Assembly (NCBI RefSeq): GCF_018294505.1 | Contig: NC_057807.1 | Span: 169,350,883-169,414,882, forward strand | Source of the DNA: Triticum aestivum | Lineage: Eukaryota > Streptophyta > Magnoliopsida > Poales > Poaceae | Direction of reading: 5' to 3' | DNA: 64,000 nucleotides | Shown: positions 1 through 11,000 of the stretch, piece after piece | How positions within the stretch are numbered: the first letter of the stretch is position 1 | Layout: every line of letters starts with the position of its first letter | Translations under genes and position numbers: made by a program | The notes under the pieces: generated by a model | What the model was told of the DNA's origin: nothing | Database searches by the model: none | Seen by the model: the letters and a program-made list of their open reading frames with translations, nothing else

Positions 1-2930
1 TCAGCTCCCCTTCCCGCGCAGATAGCTCCTCGGCGGCGAGCCGCTGCTACTCTTCGGCTTCGTCTTTCTCAAGGATGAATGCCTTCCGTGCCTCGACGAG
101 CTGCGCACGCTCCTCTGCAATGGACCGGAGAGCTTCCTGATTGTGCTCCCGGAGCTCCTCTGCGCGCTTCTCAATATCTGCCCCCGCCTGCGCGACTAGC
201 GCTTCCTGGGACTCCAGTTTGGCTTGTCGGGCGCGGTAGAGCAACACCAGCTTCCGGAGCAGCTGCTCCTCCTCAGACTCGCCGCTGTTGTTGCTTGGCG
301 TGTCAACCAGTGACAGCCCAGCAGAGGCGAGCACCTCCCCGTCGAAAGCTTCTCCTTCAACTGGCTCCCTGGAGCTCGACGCCCAGGGGAGCCTGATGAA
401 GACACCCTCGCCGGCCTTCAGATAGGCGCCGGGTTGGGGCTCCTCGGAGTCTGGCGCTGCGGCAGCGGCGGAAGGATCGGCGGTCGGCATAGCGCCTGGC
501 GCTCCTGCAGCCTCAGGGCCATCAGTGCGACCGCCGGACCCTTCGCCAGCTCTCGCGCCAGCAGCCTTGGCGGCTTCCTCGCCGGCGGGATCATCGGCAC
601 CGGTTTCTTCTTTGGCGGCGGCGGCATCGTCAGCATCGCCGCGCACGTTCTCCTCGCCGCCCGCTTCAGTCTCCATGGGCTCTGTGGAAAGTGGGTCTGG
701 CGACCGGAGAAGGAGAAGAAGTCAAGCAAATATCCAAAAAAAAGAAAAAAAATCAGAAGAACGCAAGGAAAATTTCAGGCAAGGGAGTACCTGAGCTGGG
801 GTCCATGGTCATGGGCTCCACCACCGGGGGGTCACCAGTGCTGCCCCTTGCCGGAGACTCCTCCCTTGCTGGAGATTGCTCCCTTACCAGAGAACACTCC
901 CTTGCCGGGGAATCATCCCTTGGAGGTGAGTGGAGGCAGATGGCACGTCGGAGACGGTTTCCGAGCCCTCCTGGTGAAGTTGTTCTGCTCCTACACAAGC
1001 AAACCAACAATCAGATGTCAGCAAAGAAAAGAGCACCCGTGCGTGCCCAAAAGCAGAAAGTGAACCATGTACTTACGCTGGGGACTGTGCTGGGGGCTGC
1101 TTCGCGGAGTAGTTGCCACGTCCGGCAAGGTGGTATCGGGCGCCCCCCCTGTTGCTTCGGTGGGCTCGTCCTCGATGATAACCACCGGGACTTTGGCCCT
1201 CTTCGCCGCTCTTTGAGCCAACGTCCTGAAAAGGAACAGGTTCAGATCGAAGCAGATCAGATACAAGACAAAGCAACAAAATCAAAGAACTACAAGTACA
1301 CCAGAAAAGTCTTACTCTTCTTCCTCCTCGTCGGAGCTGAGCGCGGAGAGGTCGAAGTCCGGCCCACCTGCGGCGCGACGAGGCGGAGGAGTAGGATCCC
1401 TTGTCCGCTTGGCAGCGCGGTGGCGGTGGCGCGGGAAGATCCAGCTCCAGTTGCCGCAGCGGCACGAGGCGCTCCCGCGGCAACATCGCTTGTCACGGTG
1501 GAGCGTGTCGCACGCCGCGTCAGTTGCTGACTCCTCTGTCACCCCGCCGCGTCCCCGCCCCTGTGAAGGCGCCTTCTTGGTTGAGCTGGGGGCTGCGCTG
1601 TGGGCTCCGCCTGCGGCAAGTGGCCTGGAGATGGCGGGCCGCTCGCACCCTCGGCGGGCTCACCCTCGGCGGGCTCGCTCGACTCGACCTCCGGCGCGGC
1701 AAGATCTTCCTCGCCGTCAATCCACTCTCGCTCGGCAAGGCATGCCGCCGCCTCTGCCTCTGCCTCTTCCACAGTGAAACCGAACTCACCCGCGGCAGTG
1801 GCTGCCGCCGCCTCTTCCGCCCTGGTGGCGACGCGTCGCATCTCCTCCTCGGTAGTATCGCGGGTGAGGCTCTTCTTCTCGTCGGCACGGACCTCCACCT
1901 CCACCGGTCCGTCGAAGAACTGCTGCACAACGTCGTCCGCTGGCTCTTGCCACGTCGGGACAAGACCATGCGAGTCGCACTGCGGCATCATCGCGTGGAT
2001 GCGGTCGAGGGAAGAATTGTTGCACAGCGGGACGACCCCCGCCGGCAACCTGAACCATTCTGGATGTTGGGGGTCATGCTTGAACAACATCTTGAGCATC
2101 GCATCCAGCTCCAGCACGGTGAAGTTGAAATTAAGGCCCGGGCGTAGCCGCAAGATATCTGCGGGGCCGCCAAACTCCCAAGCAGGTCTCCTCCTCTCTT
2201 GCAGGGGGGCGATGCGGCGGCGGAGAAAGTCTACGCCCACGGCACCCACAGTCAGCCCGGCAACCCTGAGGCGCAGGATTCTAGTGGTGGCAATCTTCAG
2301 CCTAGCGTCCTCCGGGGCCAGGCTGCTCCAATCATTGCCGCGCACTACTGGAACTTGGCGCAAGGCGGTGAATGGCTGCGGGTCCTCCTCCATGATCCAA
2401 CACCACTCAGCTCTCCACTCCTCCCACTTGCTGCGGAGCTCCCCCTCCAGATACGCCTCCTTCTTGCCGGCCCTTGAGATCTAGGCTATCCCCCCGGAAA
2501 GTGGCTCTCCTCTTTCGACCCGGGGCATGAACTAATGGCGGAAAAGGGCTACGTTTGGGTGGACTCCGACAAAGTTTTCGCAGAGATGTGCAAAAACCGA
2601 CATGGTCAAGACGGCGTTGGGGGTGAAATCAAGGAGATGAAACCCGTAGGTGTTCATGATGTCGCAGAAAAACTCCGAGAAGGGTGGACAAAGGCCGCAG
2701 TAGAAGAACAGCGGGAAGAAGGGATACCCATATGGAGCCCGTTTTGAAGCAGCGGCGGAGAGTACCTTCGTGCGCGGATGCGCACGCATCTCCGCCGACC
2801 AGAAAAGGTAGAACCACTGCCTTAGCCCCGCCGCGTCGAGCTCGGGAGGGAAAGTGGCCCGCTCCTTTCGCAGCGCCTCGAGCCGCAGCGCCTCGGCCGA
2901 CTTCGCGACCTTCCCGGTCTTCGGAGCCAT
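1..2930 (-). pseudogene. Antisense retrotransposon gene (gypsy-type 'transposase' domain plus coiled coil), decayed, 3'-truncated by window
   Basis: The likely start is ATG 2930-2928 (MAPKTGKVAKSAEAL). Exon 1 (2930-1316) encodes the putative gypsy-type transposase domain of plant retroelements (PF04195-like), with the typical FTPNAVLTMSVFAHLCENF run. It then gives a conserved block around KMLFKHDPQHPEWFRLP and an acidic tail. Two in-frame TAG codons interrupt it (2532-2534 and 2481-2483); the open frames on either side are in the same phase. Further exons with canonical borders are 1225-1077 (donor GTAAGT), 990-791 (donor GTACTC) and 696 leftward. The last encodes an Ala/Glu-rich then coiled-coil segment (AQAGADIEKRAEELREH), with another TAG at about 47. 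The frame changes near 1540 and within exon 3. The function of the family is not established; it runs opposite to pol between pol and the 3' LTR. Confidence 0.75.
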
Positions 2931-3074
2931 GGCGAAGGTGGTGGAGGAGGTCGACGGCGTTGGTGGCGACGGCGGAGATGGGGTGCGGAGCACTGCTTTC
3001 TCAGAGGAGAGGGGAACGGCGGAGATTTTGGAGTAGTAAACAGACGAGGTGAGCAACTGCCTCTATTTCCTCTA

Positions 3075-3082
3075 CTTATAAA
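3075..3082 (-). promoter_or_regulatory. TATA box of the antisense gene in element 1
   Basis: On the minus strand this reads TTTATAAG, about 145 bp upstream of the proposed ATG at 2930. An equivalent box sits at the same place in element C (57036-57043). Position and repetition support a dedicated antisense promoter; no transcript evidence is available here. Confidence 0.55.
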
Positions 3083-3290
3083 GAGGGAGGGGGCAGACGT
3101 TACGCTTTTTTGAATAAAGAATTCACCCACGATCTCTCCCACGATGCCGCATTTAACGCGTGCCGTTCGGGGAGGGCGCGGTGGATGCGGAGTAGGAAAC
3201 GGCACGACCCAGGCCGCGTGTGCCCGTGCCCTGTTTTGGGCCTGGCCCAACAGCGCTCGGCACTGTGTGTGGCCCAGGCCCGGGGGCTCC

Positions 3291-4235
3291 TGTCGGTGTA
3301 CTAGAGTAGGGGTACCCTAGTATCCCAAACTTGTGCACGGGCAGTTGTAGCACCCCGCGGCAAGGCTCGCCGGGTCACCGCCAAGATCCTCCGGGACTCC
3401 TTAAGAGACAAGACCCTGGCAAGAGGAGCTTGCCGGGAAGCCATTAGAACAAAGTATTCAAGCCGAGAAGACAAGGCCCCGGCAAGAGGAGCTTGCCGGG
3501 AAGGCCGACCAAGGCGTTCCAAGAAGGCTTGCCGCGACGCGCCTTGCGTCCCGGCAAGGCTCGGTGAGCGACAAGCCCCCGAGCCCGACAAGACAACGCC
3601 CGCGGCAAGACACTTGCCGCGGCAAGCGGCCACACCGCACCCGCGCTCCAGCACATCAACCCACGTGTCCCTCAGGGGCCCTCCCGGGCACGCGTGGCGA
3701 GAGGCTGTGCAGCCAGGGGTGCATGGTGGCAAGCGGTGCTAACAAGAAGGCCATCGTGGCGATTGGTGGCGTCCCTAACGGTCTCTTTCTGCACTGTTTG
3801 GACGACACAGACGGGCATTCAATGCCCTTGTCCCCTGCCGTCAGAGTTAGGTATGATACACTGTGTCTACAGTATAGGTAGCTGTACCTACCACATCCTT
3901 TTTCCATTTTTACCCTTCATCTACGTTGCCACCTGTCGGTGACCCCTTGAGCATATAAAAGGAGGCCCATGCGCAATGTAGAAGAGGTTCGACTCATTCG
4001 AAACTAGAAACGCTCCCACGCTCGGTCTTGTAGCTCAGATCGCTCCCGAGCAAGAACACTGAATACACAAACAAGCAGCAGTAGGAGTGTTATCTCTCCG
4101 GAGAGCTCCAAAGCTGGGTAAACTGCTCGTGTGCACTGCCTCGATCCACTCTTCGTGCGACCTCCGCCCTCTGCCGAACCGAAAGGGGCTCGGTCCGCCG
4201 GTCCCATAGGTGCTCGTGGATCAGTTTCCCCGACA
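3291..4235 (+). repeat. 3' LTR of element 1 (945 bp)
   Basis: It starts TGTCGGTGTACTAG and ends TTTCCCCGACA, so it has the 6-bp inverted termini TGTCGG/CCGACA. A TATAAAA box lies at 3954-3960, which probably marks the U3/R region. The first half contains many copies of GGCAAG/CTTGCCG short direct and inverted motifs (about 3415-3630), which could fold into hairpins. Confidence 0.85.
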
Positions 4236-5300
4236 GGTTCATTATCCTCATTGGTTCTCCTTCGATGATGCGTGAGTAGTTTACCATAGACCTACGGGTC
4301 CGTAGGCAGTAGCTAGATGGCTTCTTCTCTCTTTTTGATTCTCAATACAATGTTCTCCTCGATGTTCTTAGAGATCTATTTGATGTAATGACTTTTTGCG
4401 GTGTGTTTGTTGGGATCCGATGAATTGCGAGTTTATGATCAGTTCTATTTATGAATATTATTTGAGTCTTCTTTGATCTCTTATATTCATGATTATTATA
4501 GCCTCATATTTCTTCTCTGAAACTTTGGTTTGGTTTGGCTAACTAGATTGATTTTTCTTGCAATGGGAAGAGGTGCTTTGTGATGGGTTCGATCTTGCGG
4601 TTCTCAATCTTGGTGACAGAAGGAGACATGACATGCATGCATTGTTGCTATTAAGGATAAAAAGATGGGGTCTATTCATACATGAATAGATCTTGTCTAC
4701 ATCATGTCATTGTTCTTATTGCAATACTCAGCTTTTTCCATGAACTTAATACACTAGATGCATGCTGGATAGCGGTTGATGTGTGGAGTAATAGTAGTAG
4801 ATGCAGGCAGGAGTCAGTCTACTAATCTTGGAGGTGATGCCTATATACATGACCATTTCCTTGGATATCATCATAATTATTTGCTCTTCTATCAATTGCC
4901 CAACAGTAATTTGTTACCCACCTATGGTATTTTCTCGAGAGAAGCCACTAGTGAAATCTACGGCCCCCAGGTCTATTTTCTATTATATAGTTTTCAGATC
5001 TATTATTCCAAAAATCTAAAAATACCTTGTTGCACTTTTTCTTTCTTTATTTTATTTTGTATTTTCCTAGATGTATTTATCCAATCTCATGCAATTTTAT
5101 ATATCTTAGTATCGAGGAGGGATTGACAACCCCTCTTACGCGTTGGGTTGCAAGTATTTGTTCTTTGTGTGCAGGTACCGTTTACATAGTGTTGCTTGGT
5201 TCTCCTACTGGATTGATAACTTTGGTTTCATAACTAAGGGAAATACTTACCATTGTTGTGCTGCATCATCCTCTCCTCTTCGGGGAAATACCAACGCAGA
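4236..5300 (+). repeat. Partial Sabrina-like LTR (3' two thirds)
   Basis: This aligns by eye with 18483-19440 in the complete LTR copy (shared landmarks GAGTAGTTTACCA, TAGCTAGATGGCTTCTTCTC and GGGATTGACAACCCCT). The left part is separated by the element 1 insertion. The right side stops at about 5300, within CCAACGCAG, roughly 40 bp short of the LTR end seen in the other copy. It then joins directly to the pol sequence of a different element, so this is a recombination or deletion junction rather than a clean insertion edge. Confidence 0.75.
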
Positions 5301-5760
5301 TAGAAGCAATCAGTGTGTCATCTACTATGCACCAGTTTTTAATTCAATGGTTTGATGATGGAGTAGAAGTCATTCATGCGGATAATTCGACTTGTGTTGC
5401 ATTGGATGATGCATCGGTGGATTGGCAACATCCCAATGCTACTTGCTTGACGGGGTGCGACTTATCAGAATTTGATTTTCGTAGCGCTACAAAAAGTGGT
5501 TTCATGCCCGTTTGTTCAAAGTCGGTTGGTGGTAATCGGCTCCAAGGTATGATGTATTTAAATGGATTCTAACTCAGAGTGGTTGCAAAAGCATCTTGTA
5601 GAATATCGGTCCAATGAGAACGATATGTATGAGTCTATAGAGGAGTTAGATGATATGGATAAATTAGGACAAGGTTTTACATTGGCCGATCCATTAGAGG
5701 AGATAGATATGGGAGATGGTTCATTCCTAGTCCGACATTTCTAAATGAAAATTGAAGAGC
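5301..5760 (+). pseudogene. Gypsy polyprotein fragment upstream of reverse transcriptase
   Basis: Two offset reading frames (to 5572 and 5562-5744) give stretches typical of the protease-RT connecting region of this Gypsy group: VSSTMHQFLIQWFDDGVEVI, then GQGFTLADPLEEIDMGDG, which normally precedes the RT. The frame breaks between them. No gag and no protease active site remain, because the element is truncated at about 5300. Confidence 0.7.
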
Positions 5761-6695
5761 CTACATAAAGCTAAGTTGATCGAGTTGTTCAAAGAATATG
5801 TTTGTTGCTGTGTGTGGGATATCATGAGATGCCAGGTTCAAGCCGAGAGCTAGCTAGTGGAACATCGATTACCTATAAAGGCCAGTTTTAGACCATACAA
5901 GCAATCTGGAAAAATGTTTAATCCAAAACAAATGACCAAATCAGGGAAGAGATTGGTCATTTTCTTAAAGCTAATTTTATTGGACCTTGAAGGTATGTCG
6001 AATGGATTTCTAACATTTTACTAGTGGAGAAGAAAGGCTCCAACAAGTTGAGGGTGTGTATTGATTTCAGAGACTTGAATACAGCTACACCGAAAGATGG
6101 GTATCCCATGCCCATAGCCGATATGCTTATCAATGATGCTTCTAGACATAAGGTCATTAGCTTTCTTGATGGTAATGCATGGTATAACCAGATTTTTATG
6201 GTCGAAGAGGACATGTCCAAAATAGCTTATCGATGTCCCAGTTTCCTTAGTTTATTTGAGTGGATAGTGATGACCTTTGGATTAAAAAATGCTAGTGCCA
6301 TGTATCAAAGGGCTATGAATTTAGTTTTCCATGATTTACTTGGTGTTATAGTTGAGGTTTATATTGACGATATTGTTGTCAAATTGGATGCTTTTGAATA
6401 TCATCTAGCCGATTTGCGCTTAGCTTTTGAGAGAATGAAAAAATGTGGACTAAAGATGAATCCTTTGAAGTGTCCTTTTGGTGCATCAGCTAGAAATTTT
6501 TTAGGTTTCATTATTCATCAAGATGGCATAGAAATTGATCCCAAAAAGATAGAAGCCATACAAAAGGTGGAGGCTCCAACATGCAAGAGAGATATGCAAA
6601 AATTCCTTGGCAAAGTTAATTATTTGAGGAGACTCATAGCCAACTTGACAGGGAAGGTTGATGCATTCACTCCCATCCTCTGGTTAAAGAATTAA
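5761..6695 (+). pseudogene. Gypsy reverse transcriptase domain, 5'-decayed
   Basis: An open stretch of 223 codons (6024-6695) covers the RT core. It has KLRVCIDFRDLNTATPKDGY (fingers), SFLDGNAWYNQIF (first catalytic Asp), VMTFGLKNASAMYQRAMN, and the catalytic VYIDDIVVK box, followed by FLGFIIHQDGIEIDPKKIEA and the thumb segment KFLGKVNYLRR. The upstream part (5761-6023) still shows a recognisable polyprotein linker but in broken frames. The RT copies retroelement RNA into DNA in virus-like particles. The catalytic residues survive, but stops on both sides mean no working polyprotein. Neighbours are RNase H and integrase remnants in normal order. Confidence 0.85.
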
Positions 6696-7640
6696 ACTAA
6701 TTTTACTTGGGGAAAAAAACAAAAGAAGCATTTGATATGATCAAAAATTATCTGTGCACTCCTCCGGTGTTGAAAGCTCCCAACATAAAGAGCCCTTTAG
6801 GCTTTATATTGCATCGGAATTAGGTGTTATTGGTGCTGTTTTGACTCAAGAGACTAAAGGAAAGGAACATGCTATTACTTATTTGAGCTGATGTTTATTG
6901 AACGCCGAGACAAGGTACACATTTATTAAAAAATATGCCTTTGTATATATTATGCTTGCACAAAATTGAAACATTACCTAGTGCCGTGTGCTTGCATAAT
7001 AACTTGTCAAACCGATGTCATTACGTATATGTTGCATAGGCCAATTCTTAGTGGTAGAATTGGCAAATGGGATTATGCTTTAATTGAATAAGAGTTGGCT
7101 TATGAATCTCTAAAATCGATGAAAGGCCAAATTGTTGCTAATTTTATTGTTGAGCATCGGATTGATGACAAACATGATATTGATATAAACCTTGCCTCGT
7201 TAGTACCATGGATATTATATTTTGATGGTTCAGTTTGTAGCAATGGCCAAGGTGTTAGTACCATGGAGCTGTTTTTGAAGCCTCATGTCGCTTAGAATAT
7301 TTTTGCACAAATAATCAAGCCGAATATGAAGCATTGTTATTCCTCTTAGAGATGTTGCTTGCCATAGGTGCTACAGATATTGAGGCTTTTAGTGATTCAT
7401 TATTAGTAGTGCAACAAATATCCAAAGTCTTTCAATGTTTTTACAAATCACTTAATGTTTATCTTGATGAATGTCTAGATATAATTTCTACTTTGGATTA
7501 TTTTAGCATTGCTCTATATCTAGACATGACAATTGGAGAGCAAATTAGTTGGCACAACAAGCATCAGGCTATCATGTTGATCACGGCATGTTATTTCATA
7601 TTTCTCAAAGGACAATGTCTAGTCTTGCGAACATAGGGGA
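6696..7640 (+). pseudogene. Gypsy RNase H and second RNase H-like region, decayed
   Basis: Frames are fragmented but the order is clear. FTWG and PPVLKAPN open the RNase H domain, then the YACTKLKHYLVP-like segment and a GRIGKWDYALIE tether. The open stretch 7095-7295 has SMKGQIVANFIVEHRID and the archaeal-type RNase H motif WILYFDGSVCSNGQGV. The stretch 7334-7636 continues with IEAFSDSLLVVQQI. This double RNase H layout is usual for plant Gypsy elements of the Tat and related groups. Stops at 6693, 7293 and elsewhere inactivate it. Confidence 0.75.
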
Positions 7641-8960
7641 GGCCGAACTGGAGCCCACCATTTCGTCCACTAATGAAATATTAATGCAGGAGAAAATCAA
7701 GACTGGAGGAAACCCACTATTGATTATTTGTGTGATCCTAGTAAAAGGGTGGACAAGACTGTTCGGCTTATGGCTTTCAAGTACACAATGAGATATGATG
7801 ATCTCTATTGGAGAACAGTTCATGATGTTATTTTAAAGTGCTTGGACGAGGATAAAACGAGAGATGCTATGGGAGAGGTACATGAAGGTATTTGTGGCAC
7901 TCATTTGTCGGCTCCCAAGATGAAATGGTTATTACGATGTGCTAGGTTTTATTGGCCAACGATGATTAATGATGGCTTCCGGTATTATAAAGGCTGTCAA
8001 GCTTGTCAAAAGTTTGGTGATATTCCGTTGGCTCCTGCTGCTATGTTACATCCTATTATCAAGCCGTCGCCTTTTAGAGGTTGGGGATTAGACTTTATTC
8101 GAGAGATTCATCCTTCTTATTCAAAGGGACATCGGTTCATGTTGGTGGCAACTGATTAATTCACTAAATGGTCTGAAGCAATACCACTAAAAATATGATG
8201 CATACAGAAGTAATTCAATTCATAACTGAGCGCATTATTCATAGATTTAGCATTCCTCAAACATTAACTATGGACCAAGGTTCATTCTTTATGTCAAATC
8301 AAGTTAGAGAATTTGTCGAATCATATAAGATAAAGTTGCTCAATTCCTCTCCGTATTATGCCCAAGCCAATGGACAAGCTCAGTCTCTCAATAAAATATT
8401 GATCAAGCTCATCAAGAAGAAGATTGAGGATAATCCAAGGACATGGCATGAGCTATTGTCCAAAGCTTTGTGGGTACATAGAATATCAAGGCATGGTGCT
8501 ACAAAGGTAACGCCATATGAGCTCGTATATGGTCAAGAGGCTGTTTTACCAGTGGAAGTGAATTTGAATGCTTTGAGAATAGCCAAACAAAATGATTTAT
8601 CGATGGTGGACTTTTATAACTTGATGATGGACAATATTGATGAAGTCACCGATAAATGTTTGGTTGCTTTGAAGGACATAGAGAGAGAGATAAGTTGAGG
8701 GTGGCAAGAGCTTACAATAAGAAGGTCAAGTTGAAGAATTTTTAAGTTGGTGATCTCGTGGTAGGTGATTCTAGCAATTTGTTCAAACGATAAAAAATTC
8801 GGGAAGTGGTCTCCAAGTTGGGAAGGTCCTTTTAAGATTACAAGAGTAGTTCCTAGAATCTTATATTTGGTAAAATCCGTACATGGCACATTGTTACCTC
8901 AAGTTCTCAATGGCAAATATTTAAAGAAGTACCACCCAAGTGTGTGGGAAGAAGCCTAGA
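7641..8960 (+). pseudogene. Gypsy integrase, decayed, catalytic Glu replaced
   Basis: The HHCC zinc-binding part is visible in 7728-8159 (HEGICGTHLSAPKMKW ... YYKGCQACQKF). The core has the first Asp in RGWGLDFIREI and the second in LTMDQGSFF (8195-8698). At the place of the third catalytic residue, where the family has NGQAE, this copy reads NGQAQ, so the Glu appears to be Gln. A stop at 8157 splits the core. The C-terminal module is recognisable at 8765-8959 (KFGKWSPSWEGPFKI ... NGKYLKKYHPSVW), followed by the normal stop. It would insert element cDNA into the genome; this copy cannot. Confidence 0.8.
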
Positions 8961-8961
8961 T

Positions 8962-9075
8962 AGGCAACGACTGATATATAACTATTGCCCTAAGCAAAGA
9001 CATGGCCGATATATAACTATCGCCCTAAGAAAAGACACATCTGATATATATTTATCACCCTAAGCACATATAAAT
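8962..9075 (+). repeat. Three tandem repeats of about 40 bp after the integrase stop
   Basis: Three imperfect copies built on GATATATAACTAT, then GCCCTAAGCAAAGACA, lie directly downstream of pol. They sit in the spacer before the 3' LTR. Confidence 0.75.
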
Positions 9076-9166
9076 GGACAATAGAGTGTTGACATCGTCC
9101 TTGGAACAAACTCTGGGCAAATTAATTTTTGGCATCCAAGCTTTGCCGAAAAATAGGGGGGGCATG

Positions 9167-10318
9167 TGTTGGCGCTCAAAAATGGCATGATCACAAAGAG
9201 TGACTTGAGGCTATAATGAGATGAGGTTAAAACTATTATTTCATGTCACCATTTGATGACTCTCTTCAAGACGATCGAAATAGATATGAAGATGGTCCAA
9301 AACGGAGCTAAGATGCAAAAGGTATGACAATTTTGGAGATACCCGTGTTCATATCAGATTAGAAAATGGCATTAAACATAATTAATATGGCCTCATATTG
9401 AAAATGTTTCAACATGAAATTTCTACGTCTCGTCGAATCAGACAATTTTGATATAAAAATTGTCTTAATCCGATGTCGTATGCAAAATGTAGAGCCAAAA
9501 CTGTGTGTTGTAGCACTGCATGGCTGAATCTTCCGGGCCGGGCTCCAGATCATCCAGCCAGGGGACGAACAAATGACCCAAACAATAAAAGCTAAAAAAT
9601 GAAGCCGGATGGTCCGGTTGTAGTCCTGGATTATCTAGGTAAAGGCCGGACTATCCGGGCGAGGATCCGGACGTCCGGGCAACTTTTGTTTGATGCAGAT
9701 GTTAGAAAACAGCCCGAGACTCCTTGAGGATCACCTCAAATCGAAAACTGTTCAACATCAAAGTTGTGCGTCTCGTCGAAGCGGTTGACTTTTATGTAAG
9801 AATCATCTTAATCCGAGCTAGTATGCAAAAGTTACAGGCCAATCAATATGCTGCCATCACAAATCTGGGTTTGGCCCGATCATCCGGGCCGGAGGTCATG
9901 GGAAGTCTGAATTTGGTTAGAGTTTGATGGTTTAGACGACAAGACAAGTCCCTTTGTTGTACGGGAAGTCTATCCGCCTCATATATAGACAAGAGGTGAC
10001 GACCAATTGAACAAGAACACCGAATCGAACAAATCATCTACCACTTTTACCTTTACTTTTATCTTCTCCCTTGTATCTTTCTTCTCGTTATTCACCGCTC
10101 TTAAAGATTGGAGGCCAGTGAACATCGAGGCCCTAGGAGCGAACGAGTCTACCAAGGAAAGCCGATAGCCGCCGTGCACCCTAACAAGGTTCCTCCCGGG
10201 CGTGTGGGGTTTCAGGTCCTCAAAAGCGCCTGCCAGACTGCTTGCGTACCGCGCTTCCATACGGGTCTCCTTTGACGTGATCTGCGGTCCATCACCCCCG
10301 GTGTTGATGGTACACGGT
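9167..10318 (+). repeat. 3' LTR of the pol element at 5301 (right end approximate)
   Basis: A polypurine tract AAAAATAGGGGGGGCA precedes TGTTGGCGCTCAAAA, which I take as the LTR start. The LTR contains paired CCGGGCC-rich motifs and a CATATATAG box near 9980 followed by a CT-rich leader. The right edge is uncertain; sequence character changes between about 10310 and 10350. Within it, two roughly 350-bp-spaced segments resemble each other (TTCAACAT...AA(A/G)TT...CGTCTCGTCGAA near 9410 and 9755), an internal duplication. Confidence 0.6.
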
Positions 10319-10449
10319 GACGTGTTCATGTGCAAACACATGGAATTTTGCTTTATTAAACTATAAGTAACAAAGAGCAAACTAATATTATAGAAAGTTG
10401 TGCTTACGAAGTACATCGACGACATGCCCTTAAAAAGAATCCATTAATA

Positions 10450-11000
10450 AGGTTGATCAAGTCTTATTGACAAACTATATTCGAGTAACTTTTGTATAAC
10501 ACAGAGTTACCTCAATGGGGATATGCATTTCCCCAACAATAAGAGTCTGATATTTCTTTTTGTGTGCCGGAAGAGGAAATTCAAAACCTCCAATAGTGAT
10601 TGTCATAATTCTTTTAATAGAATTTATACTATTCATTAAACTCTATTTGGTCGGAAAATATACCGTATGGTCGTTACCACATGAAAAGTGACCTTGCTTT
10701 TATTGTAATAAATAACACCCCTACAATATTCAAAAATGATCTACCAAGGATAATCGACATATTGTCATCCTCTGGCATATCAATAATAACAAAGTCTATT
10801 AAGATAGTAATATTGGCAACCAACACGAGAACATCGTCACAAATTCCAATGGGTATAGCAGTTGAATTATTTACCATTTGCAAAGATATTTCAGTAGGTG
10901 TCAACTTGCTCAAATCAAGTCTACTATATAAAGAGTATAAAGAGAAATGCATAACACTGACACCGGCTCCTAAATCACATAAAGCGGTTTTAACATAATT
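10450..11000 (-). pseudogene. Gypsy aspartic protease, reversed fragment
   Basis: Read on the minus strand, this gives KTALCDLGAGVSVMHFSLYS, with the retropepsin active-site triad region CDLGA. It then gives DLSKLTPTEISLQMVNNSTA, ICDDVLVLVANITILIDFVI and IILGRSFLNIVGVLF. This is the protease domain of Ty3/Gypsy gag-pol. It lies opposite to the neighbouring pol element and has no LTR attached. Stops and shifts occur to both sides. It cleaves the polyprotein in intact elements. Confidence 0.8.

Larger units (their letters stand above)
1..4235 (+). mobile_element. Gypsy LTR retrotransposon, 3' portion (element 1)
   Basis: This is the 3' end of an LTR retrotransposon; its 5' LTR and pol lie left of the window. 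What remains is a spliced antisense gene (1-2930), a spacer, a purine-rich GGCCCGGGGGCTCC tract just before the LTR, and a 3' LTR that starts TGTCGG and ends CCGACA. The sequence after 4235 matches the interior of a second LTR family (compare 18483 onward), so element 1 is inserted inside that LTR. The expected 5-bp target duplication is GGTTC (4236-4240), but its partner is outside the window. Confidence 0.85.

Noticed and set aside
434..1530. Plus-strand frames (209 and 279 codons) opposite the antisense gene of element 1
   Set aside because: They are mirror frames of the Ala/Glu-rich minus-strand exons and cross its introns; no family resemblance on the plus strand.
9979..10425. Minus-strand frame of 148 codons near the 3' LTR end at 10318
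   Set aside because: It crosses the LTR boundary into unrelated reversed sequence, so it is a chance fusion.
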